Source: Chitinophaga pinensis (lineage in GTDB: Bacteria > Bacteroidota > Bacteroidia > Chitinophagales > Chitinophagaceae). Taken from it: DNA of 7,491 bases. Positions 1 to 6,985 of the stretch are shown here, in pieces. Location: the NCBI GenBank assembly GCA_945872805.1, contig CAMCBE010000095.1, forward strand, positions 1 through 7,491, written 5' to 3'. The position numbers and the translations under genes are program-made. The notes under the pieces are model-generated. The model made no database searches. It was not told the origin of the DNA and saw nothing but the letters and a program-made list of their open reading frames with translations. Position 1 is the stretch's first letter, and each line of letters begins with the position of its first letter.

Positions 1-207
1 AGACTGATTTTCTTTCTTTAACGAAAGATATTCCTCAACATTATTTACTCTATCGAAAACTTTTCCTGACACTTCGCTCGAAAAAATAGTATAAATCGTG
101 TTGTGGAATTTGTTGTAGGTAAAGAGCATATAAAGAGCTATTCCCTGTAGCAACAGAAAAAAAATCAGGACTGAATACCTCTTTAAAAAAAGAAAAACGT
201 TACGCAT
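1..207 (-). CDS. mreC: Rod shape-determining protein MreC, N-terminal part (cut by window edge)
   Basis: MreC is a single-pass inner-membrane protein that links the MreB filament to the periplasmic cell-wall elongation machinery. Translating the reverse complement from the ATG at 207-205 gives an unbroken 69 codons to the window edge. A short basic cytoplasmic tail (MRNVFLFLKRYS) is followed by one hydrophobic segment at about residues 12-30. The stretch YNKFHNTIY comes next, then VNNVEEYLSLKKENQS, which looks like the start of the coiled coil. This arrangement and wording are typical of Bacteroidota MreC. The gene lies 37 bp downstream of mreB on the same strand and is almost certainly co-transcribed with it. 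It has a good Shine-Dalgarno sequence, unusual in this window. The periplasmic beta-domain lies outside the window. Identity rests on the N-terminal pattern plus synteny. Confidence 0.88.
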   Translation of the reverse strand, partial: MRNVFLFLKRYSVLIFFLLLQGIALYMLFTYNKFHNTIYTIFSSEVSGKVFDRVNNVEEYLSLKKENQS

Positions 208-217
208 GAATGGCCTA

Positions 218-223
218 CTCCTT
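218..223 (-). promoter_or_regulatory. Shine-Dalgarno AAGGAG of mreC
   Basis: The minus strand reads AAGGAG, ending 10 nt before the mreC ATG. It supports the start at 207. No other gene in the window has such a clear Shine-Dalgarno sequence, which fits the general scarcity of these sites in Bacteroidota. It suggests that translation of mreC within the mreBC transcript is initiated independently. Confidence 0.6.
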
Positions 224-244
224 AGTTGTTTTAGGTGAGGCTAA

Positions 245-1270
245 TTATCGCATGATGAAAGGAAAATTCTGATAATTCTTTAGCGCAAGACCGGTTCCAC
301 GCACTACACTTTTCAAAGGGTCTTCTGCAACATGAACAGGTAATTTGATCTTGAGCGAAAGACGCTTATCCAATCCTTTCAACAAAGCACCACCTCCAGT
401 TATGTATAAACCTCTTCTGTAAATATCTGCAGCCAACTCGGGCGGAGTTGTTTCCAAGGCTTTAAGTATAGCTTCCTCAATCTTAAAGATTGATTTATCT
501 AAGGCTTCAGCAATTTCTTGGTAACTAACCATGATTTGCTTTGGTATACCCGTAACAAGATCTCGTCCGTTTACGGCCATATCATCAGGTGGATTATCTA
601 AGTCTTTCATTGCAGCACCAACGTGAATTTTAATTTGTTCGGCAGTTCTTTCGCCGATTAACAAACTATGATACCTTCTTAAGGCCTCCATGATATCTGC
701 AGTAAATTCATCACCAGCGATACGAATAGACTGATCGCAAACGATACCTGCTAAGGCGATAACTGTTATACCCGTAGTACCACCGCCAATATCAATGATC
801 ATATTGCCAATAGGTTCGGTAACATCAATGCCAATACCAAGAGCGGCAGCCATTGGTTCGTGAATAAGATAAACTTCTTTTGCTCCAGCTTGTTCCGCAC
901 TATCTCTAACGGCTCTTTTCTCAACTTCTGTAATACTAGAAGGAATACATATCATCATTTTCCAGCTAGGTGGAAAAAGTGGCTTCTTAGGATAAATAAG
1001 TTTTATCATTTCCCTAATCATCAATTCAGCCGCATTGAAATCGGCAATTACACCATCTTTCAATGGACGAACAGTGCGAATGCTTTCATGCGTCTTCTCA
1101 TGCATGAGTAATGCTTTCTTTCCTACAGCCAATAAAATTTTAGGATTACTGCGGTCCAATGCTACGATAGATGGTTCATTCACAACAATTTCGTCGTTAT
1201 GAATAATCAGGGTATTTGCAGTACCCAAATCAATTGCTATATCTTGTGTAAACCATGTGAAAAGTCCCAT
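245..1270 (-). CDS. mreB: Rod shape-determining protein MreB (bacterial actin)
   Basis: This is a 341-residue actin-like ATPase, the usual length for MreB. It polymerises on the inner face of the membrane and directs lateral wall synthesis with MreC, MreD, RodA and PBP2. The actin-fold nucleotide motifs are all present. Phosphate-1 is IDLGTANT (residues 13-20), phosphate-2 is DIGGGTT (160-166) and the adenosine motif is ITGGGALLKG (290-299). The stretch RPLKDGVIADF (68-78) and HEPMAAALG (137-145) are also classic MreB blocks. The hydrophobic N-terminus MGLFTWF could be a membrane-binding segment. The ATG at 1270 gives the standard family N-terminus. It is followed by mreC after 37 bp and preceded on the same strand by purD after 110 bp, enough room for its own promoter. 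No domain is missing and no frameshift is seen. Confidence 0.97.
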   Translation of the reverse strand: MGLFTWFTQDIAIDLGTANTLIIHNDEIVVNEPSIVALDRSNPKILLAVGKKALLMHEKTHESIRTVRPLKDGVIADFNAAELMIREMIKLIYPKKPLFPPSWKMMICIPSSITEVEKRAVRDSAEQAGAKEVYLIHEPMAAALGIGIDVTEPIGNMIIDIGGGTTGITVIALAGIVCDQSIRIAGDEFTADIMEALRRYHSLLIGERTAEQIKIHVGAAMKDLDNPPDDMAVNGRDLVTGIPKQIMVSYQEIAEALDKSIFKIEEAILKALETTPPELAADIYRRGLYITGGGALLKGLDKRLSLKIKLPVHVAEDPLKSVVRGTGLALKNYQNFPFIMR

Positions 1271-1294
1271 CAGTTCTGATTTGTTTAGATATTA

Positions 1295-1325
1295 CAAAGT
1301 TGAAATAAAAAAAGGGATAAACAAT
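1295..1325 (-). promoter_or_regulatory. Possible mreB promoter (Bacteroidota type)
   Basis: On the minus strand ATTG (1325-1322) is followed after 19 nt by CAACTTTG (1302-1295). This resembles the Bacteroidota TTTG / TAnnTTTG promoter with the right spacing, but the -7 element lacks the TA. It would start transcription about 18 nt before the mreB ATG. The match is imperfect, and read-through from purD is equally possible. Confidence 0.25.
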
Positions 1326-1380
1326 CAATAATTTTAATAAGAATCAAGATAATAAATGTTAAAGTGCTTTCCTAACAAAA

Positions 1381-2664
1381 CTATCCAAGAAACTCATACC
1401 CAATATCCTCTCTGAAATCCATCTTATCGAAATGTATAGATTGAATTTTAGTCAATGAAGTTGAAACTGCCTCTTGAATCGTACTCCCATAGGATGTAAT
1501 GGCTGCAACACGCCCACCATTGGTGTAATAGCTACCCTTTCTTTCCATTGTACCGGCATGAAATGCCATGGTTTGAACGCCTGTAGCTTCATCTAGGCCT
1601 GAAATCACCTTGCCTTTTTCAAAATCACCAGGATACCCTCCACTTACCAAAACAACTGTTGCAGCAGCACGCTTATCCGTTTCAATTAAGCTATTCTCCA
1701 GTTTACCATGAGCCATGGCTAAGAATAATTCAACTAAATCAGAAGTCAATCTCGGCAGCACAACTTCTGTCTCTGGATCGCCCATTCTGCAATTATATTC
1801 AATAACAAAAGGTTCGCCTTCCACTTTGATTAAACCAAAGAAAACAAATCCATGATATATTAATCCTTCCTCAGCGATTCCCTTGATAGTGGGCTCTACC
1901 ACTTGTTTTATGACTTTACCCATGAACACATCATCAGCAAAAGGAACTGGACTAACAGCCCCCATACCTCCGGTGTTTGGACCTGTATCTCCCCTTCCGA
2001 TTCGTTTATAATCCTTAGCGTCTGGAAGCAAGACATACTTTTTTCCATCCGTGAGGGCAAAAACACTTAATTCAACCCCTGTCAGAAATGATTCTACCAC
2101 AACCCTTTCTCCCGCTTTGCCAAAGAGCGATAGCTGAATCATCTCTTCAAAAGTATGCAACGCCTCTTCATGAGTTTGTGCAATAACTACCCCCTTCCCA
2201 GCCGCGAGTCCATCTGCCTTTAAGACAATAGGTAGGCTATGGTTACGCAAGTAACTGACCCCTTCTTCAAAGTTGGATTTATTAAATTCACGATAACCGG
2301 CTGTTGGTATGCCATGTCTTTCCATGAAGGCTTTCGCAAAAGCCTTGCTTCCCTCAAGTTGTGCACCAGCTGCTGAAGGTCCAACAACGATGATGTTGCT
2401 TAATTCAATGTCTGATTTAAAATAATCAAAGATGCCGTTTACAAGTGGGTCTTCAGGGCCAACAACCAACATTTGAATATTTTTTGCTTTGCAAAAGGCC
2501 CCTATAGCCTCAAAATCATTCACTGAAATAGTAATATTCTCTCCAAATTGAGCGGTTCCGGGGTTTCCTGGAGCAATAAAAAGCTTTTCACAATGGGCAC
2601 TTTTGCTGATTTTTTGAGCAAAAGCATGTTCTCTTCCTCCTGCACCTAATAGAAGTATATTCAT
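1381..2664 (-). CDS. purD: Phosphoribosylamine-glycine ligase (GAR synthetase)
   Basis: PurD joins 5-phosphoribosylamine and glycine with ATP to make glycinamide ribonucleotide, the second step of de novo purine synthesis in the cytosol. The 427 residues match the usual length of the monofunctional bacterial enzyme. The N-terminal fold shows LGAGGREHAFA (6-16) and GNPGTAQ (33-39). The ATP-grasp domain shows KADGLAAGKGVV (149-160), the conserved block DAKDYKRIGRGDTGPNTGGMG (215-235) and the signature CRMGDPETE (292-300). The signature has M and E where many homologues have L/F and Q; from memory this is common in Bacteroidota. The ATG at 2664 begins directly with the nucleotide-binding strand MNILLLGAGG, so no other start is plausible. 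It lies upstream of mreB on the same strand and diverges from the peptide transporter. No other pur gene is visible. Confidence 0.97.
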   Translation of the reverse strand: MNILLLGAGGREHAFAQKISKSAHCEKLFIAPGNPGTAQFGENITISVNDFEAIGAFCKAKNIQMLVVGPEDPLVNGIFDYFKSDIELSNIIVVGPSAAGAQLEGSKAFAKAFMERHGIPTAGYREFNKSNFEEGVSYLRNHSLPIVLKADGLAAGKGVVIAQTHEEALHTFEEMIQLSLFGKAGERVVVESFLTGVELSVFALTDGKKYVLLPDAKDYKRIGRGDTGPNTGGMGAVSPVPFADDVFMGKVIKQVVEPTIKGIAEEGLIYHGFVFFGLIKVEGEPFVIEYNCRMGDPETEVVLPRLTSDLVELFLAMAHGKLENSLIETDKRAAATVVLVSGGYPGDFEKGKVISGLDEATGVQTMAFHAGTMERKGSYYTNGGRVAAITSYGSTIQEAVSTSLTKIQSIHFDKMDFREDIGYEFLG

Positions 2665-2677
2665 AAAATAAAAAATT

Positions 2678-2708
2678 CAAATAAATAAGCTAAGTCCTTC
2701 CCTGCGAA
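2678..2708 (-). promoter_or_regulatory. Possible purD promoter (Bacteroidota type)
   Basis: On the minus strand TTCG (2708-2705) and TTTATTTG (2685-2678) are separated by 19 nt. Each has one mismatch to the TTTG / TAnnTTTG consensus. The implied leader before the purD ATG would be only about 8 nt. The match is in an AT-rich stretch and could be chance. No purine riboswitch-like structure is apparent in the 140-bp region. Confidence 0.3.
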
Positions 2709-2739
2709 GATACATATGCAGAAAAGAATAGAGAATTCT

Positions 2740-2771
2740 TTTGACAAGAAAACCCCGTTGAACTAAATTCC
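2740..2771 (+). promoter_or_regulatory. Candidate promoter of the peptide transporter gene
   Basis: TTTG (2740-2743) is followed after 20 nt by TAAATTCC (2764-2771), which keeps the TA and TT of the Bacteroidota -7 element. The same bases also read as TTGACA (2741-2746), a 17-nt spacer and TAAATT (2764-2769), a fair sigma70-like promoter. Transcription would begin near 2778, leaving a leader of about 27 nt. The spacing is right by either scheme, but the -7 element is not perfect. Confidence 0.45.
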
Positions 2772-2804
2772 TTATTTTAGGTACCACATCACAAAACCGA
2801 GGAC

Positions 2805-4511
2805 ATGAGCCAACATCAGAGCACTTCACATCCAAAAGGATTATATATTCTGTTTACCACAGAAATGTGGGAAAGATTCAACTACTATGGAATGCGTGCC
2901 ATATTTGTTCTTTTCATGACAAAAGCCATGCTATTTGACAAAACCTTCGCCTCCAATTTATATGGCAGTTACACAAGCCTTAGCTACCTCACCCCACTAA
3001 TTGGTGGATTCATGGCAGATCGTTATTTGGGCAATAAGAGATCAATTATCATGGGTGGTTTGACTATGGCTATTGGTGAATTCATCCTGTTTTTTTGTGG
3101 GTCAACCTATGAAAGCAATCCATCTCTTTCTATGATGCTCTTTTTCTGTGGCCTTGGATTTATGATAGCAGGCAATGGATTTTTCAAGCCAAATATCTCT
3201 TCTATGGTAGGTCAATTATATCCTCCTGGAGATAGAAGAATCGATCCGGCATACACCATATTTTATATGGGCATTAATGTGGGTGGTGCTCTGGGTCCAT
3301 TTCTGTGTGGAATTTTTGGTGATACTGGGAATCCTGCTGATTTTAAATGGGCTTTTCTAATAGCCGGGATAGGAATGTTACTAAGTGTCATAATTCAAAA
3401 AGTATTTCAAGACAAATACCTACTTGATCATACTGGTAAACAAATCGGAAATACCCCAGAAAAAACGACTAAAAGCAGTATAAAACCATTCATCATTGTT
3501 GTAGGCATGGCCCTTTTTTCAGGCCTTATGATTGCTTTGGTGTATGTAGATGCAAAAGTTTTTTCGTTTTTATTTTATCTACTCATCGCATCTCTTTTAT
3601 TAATCTTATTTATAATTTTTGGTGACAAAACACTTTCCATCCTTGAAAAGAAAAAAATCGGCGTACTATTCATCGTATCTTTTTTTGTAATCTTTTTCTG
3701 GAGTGCATTTGAACAAGGGGGTGCATCACTAACCTTCTTTGCTGATGAACAAACAGACCGCTATGTTGGGCTGCACATTCCAGTTTGGATAGTTTATATA
3801 TTATCCATTGCCTTACTTGCATTCACCTATAAATTATACAAAAAAGCTGCTTTAAATCTCAGTGCAAATGATCTTAAACTTAGAAATACAGTTTACTTTT
3901 TATTAGCCACAATGGGCGTAGGCATTTTATATATCAACTATTCCTTACTTACCAAAGGAAACCAAGACATACTATTTGAAGAAGTTCCGGCAAGTTTTTT
4001 TCAATCACTAAACTCTTTATTCGTGGTAAGCTTTGCACCCGTTTTTGCCTGGATTTGGATTAAGCTAGGAAAATACGAACCTTCATCACCTACAAAAATG
4101 GCATTGGGATTATTATTTCTTGCTTTAGGCTATCTGTGGATCGCCACAGGGGTTAAAGACGTGCAACCAGGTATTAAAGTGGGAATGATCTGGCTAACTG
4201 GTCTTTACATCTTACATACATGGGGCGAACTTTGTCTTTCTCCCATAGGCATGTCATTATTCAACAAACTATCTCCATTAAAACTATCCTCACTGCTCAT
4301 GGCTGTATGGTTTCTCGCTAATGCTTTCGCGAATAAGCTTGCCGGCAAGTTGAGTGCCTTATACCCAGACCAAGGAACTAGCACTTCATTTATGGGCTTT
4401 GAAATGCATAACATGTACGACTTCTTTTTACTCTTTGTTATACTTGCAGGAATAGCATCACTTATATTATTTTCATTGACGAGCTGGTTACAAAAAATGA
4501 TGAAATCTTAA
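2805..4511 (+). CDS. POT/PTR2-family peptide:H+ symporter
   Basis: This is an inner-membrane proton-coupled oligopeptide transporter of the major facilitator superfamily, expected to import di- and tripeptides. The family hallmarks are present. Helix 1 carries E20-x-x-E23-R24-F25-x-Y27-Y28-G29. The first signature is GGFMADRYLGNKRS (67-80) and the second is FYMGINVGGALGP (153-165). Helix 4 has K128 in NGFFKPN, helix 7 has E303 in SAFEQGGASLTFFA, and helix 10 has E475 in HTWGELCLSPIGMS. These charged residues are the known proton and substrate-binding positions, so the protein should be active. At 568 residues it is longer than the 12-helix core. The extra hydrophobic pair at roughly 227-272 fits the 14-helix bacterial form. 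The ATG at 2805 gives a short polar tail before helix 1, as usual. alkB follows after 62 bp on the same strand. The exact substrate cannot be read from sequence. Confidence 0.93.
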   Translation: MSQHQSTSHPKGLYILFTTEMWERFNYYGMRAIFVLFMTKAMLFDKTFASNLYGSYTSLSYLTPLIGGFMADRYLGNKRSIIMGGLTMAIGEFILFFCGSTYESNPSLSMMLFFCGLGFMIAGNGFFKPNISSMVGQLYPPGDRRIDPAYTIFYMGINVGGALGPFLCGIFGDTGNPADFKWAFLIAGIGMLLSVIIQKVFQDKYLLDHTGKQIGNTPEKTTKSSIKPFIIVVGMALFSGLMIALVYVDAKVFSFLFYLLIASLLLILFIIFGDKTLSILEKKKIGVLFIVSFFVIFFWSAFEQGGASLTFFADEQTDRYVGLHIPVWIVYILSIALLAFTYKLYKKAALNLSANDLKLRNTVYFLLATMGVGILYINYSLLTKGNQDILFEEVPASFFQSLNSLFVVSFAPVFAWIWIKLGKYEPSSPTKMALGLLFLALGYLWIATGVKDVQPGIKVGMIWLTGLYILHTWGELCLSPIGMSLFNKLSPLKLSSLLMAVWFLANAFANKLAGKLSALYPDQGTSTSFMGFEMHNMYDFFLLFVILAGIASLILFSLTSWLQKMMKS

Positions 4512-4573
4512 TTTTATAAACTAATTTTCAAAAAAAATACGAGTAGATATATTGTGAATTTAATACCAAAAAA

Positions 4574-5647
4574 ATGAAACTTAGAGCAATCAAATTTGGT
4601 GCACCGCTAAGTGTTTTTATCCTCGCCTATTTTGCATTCACCAATACTGGATGGATTATATCCACACCAATGTTGTATGCCTTTGCCTTTATCCCATTGG
4701 TAGAATTAGTTGTACCGGCAAAAACAACTAACCTTAGCATAGCTGAGGAAGAAATGGAAAAGAAGGATAGACTTTATGATTATTGGCTTTACTTAATTGT
4801 GCCGATCCAATATTTTTCATTGTACTTTTTTCTACAATCTACTCAAGTAGGCTCATTAACATCCATTGAATTAATGGGTAGAATTTTTGTCATGGGATTG
4901 CTGTGTGGAACATTTGGAATCAATGTAGGCCATGAGCTGGGGCATAGAAAAAATCTATATGAAAGAAATTTAGCTAAAGCGTTACTGCTCTCTTCCTTAT
5001 ACATGCATTTCTATATTGAGCATAATCAAGGACACCACAAAAATGTTTCTACAAAAGAAGACCCCAGCAGTGCCAGACGTGGAGAGCCCATTTATTTATT
5101 CTACTTCAGAACAATCATTCTTGGGTATTTTTCTGCTTGGAAAATAGCAGCCACAGACCAACGCAAGAAAAGCAGGCCAATCTTGCATTTCTCAAATCAA
5201 ATGATCCAATTTCAACTTCTTCAACTCGTACTGATATCCATTGTATTTATTCTATTTGGATGGAAGACCATGCTCTATTTTATAGCAGCTGCGTCTATCG
5301 GATTTCTATTACTTGAAACAGTTAATTACATTGAACATTACGGATTGGAAAGAGAAAAAAATAGTTCAGGTAATTACGAACGCACATTACCTATACATAG
5401 CTGGAACAGCAATCATATTCTTGGAAGACTAATGCTTTTTGAATTATCAAGACATAGCGACCATCATTACATGGCAAGCAGAAAATATCAATTACTAAGA
5501 CATCATGAAAATGCCCCTCAAATGCCTACCGGATACCCAGGAATGATGATTCTATCTCTTATTCCACCCATTTGGTTTAGCATTATGAACAAAAGAATTG
5601 ATGACTTTCGACTACACCATCAGGAAATTTTATCAGCTCCGAAATAA
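4574..5647 (+). CDS. alkB: AlkB-type alkane 1-monooxygenase (membrane non-haem di-iron hydroxylase)
   Basis: AlkB enzymes hydroxylate the terminal carbon of alkanes in the inner membrane, using O2 and electrons from rubredoxin. The histidine motifs that bind the two irons are all present: HELGHR (120-125), EHNQGHH (149-155), NYIEHYGLE (251-259) and LSRHSDHH (291-298). The family ending PQMPTGYPGM (315-324) is also intact. The NYxEHYG motif separates AlkB from ordinary fatty-acid desaturases. Hydrophobic segments lie near 10-24, 32-48, 70-88, 100-118, 212-229 and 232-249. At 357 residues it is somewhat shorter than the roughly 400-residue Pseudomonas enzyme. The fourth motif has S292 and Y299 where the classic form reads LQRHSDHHA. 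The gene lies 62 bp after the peptide transporter and its last 28 bp overlap serS on the other strand. No rubredoxin gene is visible. The family call is firm; the substrate could be a medium- or long-chain alkane or another hydrophobic molecule. Confidence 0.88.
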   Translation: MKLRAIKFGAPLSVFILAYFAFTNTGWIISTPMLYAFAFIPLVELVVPAKTTNLSIAEEEMEKKDRLYDYWLYLIVPIQYFSLYFFLQSTQVGSLTSIELMGRIFVMGLLCGTFGINVGHELGHRKNLYERNLAKALLLSSLYMHFYIEHNQGHHKNVSTKEDPSSARRGEPIYLFYFRTIILGYFSAWKIAATDQRKKSRPILHFSNQMIQFQLLQLVLISIVFILFGWKTMLYFIAAASIGFLLLETVNYIEHYGLEREKNSSGNYERTLPIHSWNSNHILGRLMLFELSRHSDHHYMASRKYQLLRHHENAPQMPTGYPGMMILSLIPPIWFSIMNKRIDDFRLHHQEILSAPK

Positions 5648-6891
5648 GGCCTTAATACTGAAGGAATTTCAATTCCATCCTGAGATTGGTTGTTCTCTAA
5701 AAGACTTGCAAGTATTCGTGGTAAGGCCAACGAGCTCCCATTGAGAGAATGCAATAGTTCAGGCTTTCCCTGTTTATCTTTTGATCTGATTTTAAGACGA
5801 TTAGTTTGAAAGGCTTCAAAATTAGATACTGAGCTAACCTCTAGCCATCTTTGTTGTGCTGTGCTATAGACTTCGAAATCATATGTAAGTGCAGATGCAA
5901 AACTCATATCACCTCCACATAAGCGTAAAATTCTATAAGGTAAGCCTAATGACTCTATTAGTTTTTCTACGTGATTAACCATTTCATCCAGTACTGCATA
6001 ACTATGTTCAGCTTCCGTTAAATAAACAATTTCCACTTTATCAAACTGATGCACTCTATTTAATCCACGAACATCTTTACCGAAGCTTCCAGCCTCTCGT
6101 CTAAAACAAGGCGTATAGGCAGTCATTTTAATGGGCAAATCAGCCTGAGCAATTATTTCATCGCGGTAAATATTTGTAATAGGCACTTCAGCTGTTGGTA
6201 TTAGATAGAAATTGTCTGCAGGCATGAAATACATTTGACCCTCTTTATCAGGAAGCTGACCCGTTCCGTACGCAGAAGCCTCATTAACCATCAATGGCGG
6301 AAGGTATTCCACATAGCCTGCTGCGGTATTATAATCTAAAAAGTATTGAATTAATGCTCTTTGCAGTTTTGCACCACGGCCTTTATACAAAGGGAATCCA
6401 CTGCCAGTAATCTTAACCCCTGTCTGAAAATCAACTAAATCATATTTCGTAATCAAATCCCAATGTGGAACCGCATCAGCGTATAATACTGGTATGTTAC
6501 CGGATATACGAACAACTTCATTATGTTCAGCACTCTTGCCATTAGGAACAATTTCTGCTGGAAGATTTGGCAAACGAACAAGCATAGAGTTAACCAGCTG
6601 TTCGCAGTCAGCCAGCTCAGAAGCAATCTTATCAATACTTTCTTTCAATGCAGATACTTCTACCTTCTTTGCCTCAGCTTCCTCTTTGAGTCCTTGTCCA
6701 ACTAACATTCCAATTGCTTTAGACGCTGCATTTCGTTGAGCTAACACATCATCCGACTGAATCTGAAGTTTACGGCGCTGTTCATCCAAGGATATGATTT
6801 GATCCACCAACTCGAATTCAGAAAAATTTTTCTTTTTCAAACCAGCAATTACAATGTCCCTATTGTTTCGAATAAACCCAAGCTGAAGCAT
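5620..6891 (-). CDS. serS: Seryl-tRNA synthetase
   Basis: SerRS is a cytosolic class II synthetase that charges tRNA-Ser with serine (and tRNA-Sec where present). Starting at the ATG 6891-6889, the protein is 423 residues, the usual bacterial length. The tRNA-binding coiled-coil arm spans about 24-100 and includes LDEQRRKLQ (35-43). The catalytic core shows TAEVP (233-237), motif 2 as FRREAGSFGKDVRGLNRVHQ (263-282) and motif 3 as NGSSLALPRILASLLEN (384-400). An upstream TTG at 6909 would add six residues. It is rejected because the family begins MLQLxxIR, and because that TTG sits inside a perfect TATCTTTG promoter element. The gene is convergent with alkB, overlapping its last 28 bp, and divergent from the small gene at 6986. 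No Shine-Dalgarno sequence precedes it. No truncation is seen. Confidence 0.97.
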   Translation of the reverse strand: MLQLGFIRNNRDIVIAGLKKKNFSEFELVDQIISLDEQRRKLQIQSDDVLAQRNAASKAIGMLVGQGLKEEAEAKKVEVSALKESIDKIASELADCEQLVNSMLVRLPNLPAEIVPNGKSAEHNEVVRISGNIPVLYADAVPHWDLITKYDLVDFQTGVKITGSGFPLYKGRGAKLQRALIQYFLDYNTAAGYVEYLPPLMVNEASAYGTGQLPDKEGQMYFMPADNFYLIPTAEVPITNIYRDEIIAQADLPIKMTAYTPCFRREAGSFGKDVRGLNRVHQFDKVEIVYLTEAEHSYAVLDEMVNHVEKLIESLGLPYRILRLCGGDMSFASALTYDFEVYSTAQQRWLEVSSVSNFEAFQTNRLKIRSKDKQGKPELLHSLNGSSLALPRILASLLENNQSQDGIEIPSVLRPYFGADKIS

Positions 6892-6906
6892 ATTCCAATT
6901 TTTTTG

Positions 6907-6914
6907 CAAAGATA
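6907..6914 (-). promoter_or_regulatory. -7 promoter element of serS (TATCTTTG)
   Basis: The minus strand reads TATCTTTG, a perfect match to the Bacteroidota TAnnTTTG element. It would place the transcription start near 6901, leaving a leader of about 10 nt before the ATG at 6891. No TTTG is found 19-21 nt upstream, so the -33 half is weak or absent. The element also argues against the TTG start at 6909. Confidence 0.5.
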
Positions 6915-6953
6915 GGCAAAGGACTTGAGTGAATTGAATAGCAGTAATCTGGC

Positions 6954-6981
6954 TTTGGATGAAATATCTTAATTAGCTTTG
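6954..6981 (+). promoter_or_regulatory. Candidate promoter of the small unknown gene (TTTG / TAGCTTTG)
   Basis: TAGCTTTG (6974-6981) matches the Bacteroidota TAnnTTTG -7 element perfectly. A TTTG stands at 6954-6957, but only 16 nt upstream, less than the usual 19-21. The -7 element ends four bases before the ATG at 6986, so transcription would begin at or just after that ATG. Either the mRNA is leaderless or translation starts further in. Confidence 0.4.
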
Positions 6982-6985
6982 TTCC

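Noticed and set aside
860..1111. Plus-strand open frame of 83 codons inside mreB
   Set aside because: It is antisense to a well-conserved part of mreB and has no family-like pattern; an opposite-strand shadow.
1340..1380. Weak hairpin just after the purD stop (GTTA..AAAG / CTTTAAC)
   Set aside because: The stem is short, AT-rich and bulged and is not followed by a run of T on the minus strand, so it is not a convincing terminator.
2760..2780. CTAAA / TTTAG inverted repeat around the transporter promoter as an operator
   Set aside because: The arms are only five bases and AT-rich, overlapping the promoter by composition; no regulator gene is nearby.
4205..4414. Minus-strand open frame of 69 codons inside the peptide transporter gene
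   Set aside because: It is antisense to the conserved helix-10 region of the transporter and has no recognisable content.
4548..4555. TATATTGT as a -7 element for alkB
   Set aside because: It does not end in TTTG and has no properly spaced -33 element; alkB may be transcribed with the peptide transporter gene.
6453..6739. Three open frames (two plus, one minus) over the serS N-terminal region
   Set aside because: They overlap the coiled-coil arm coding region of serS in other frames and lack protein-like patterns or start signals.
6892..6909. Six-codon N-terminal extension of SerRS from a TTG
   Set aside because: The family starts at MLQL, the codon is a rare start, and it lies inside the TATCTTTG promoter element, so it is unlikely to be within the mRNA.
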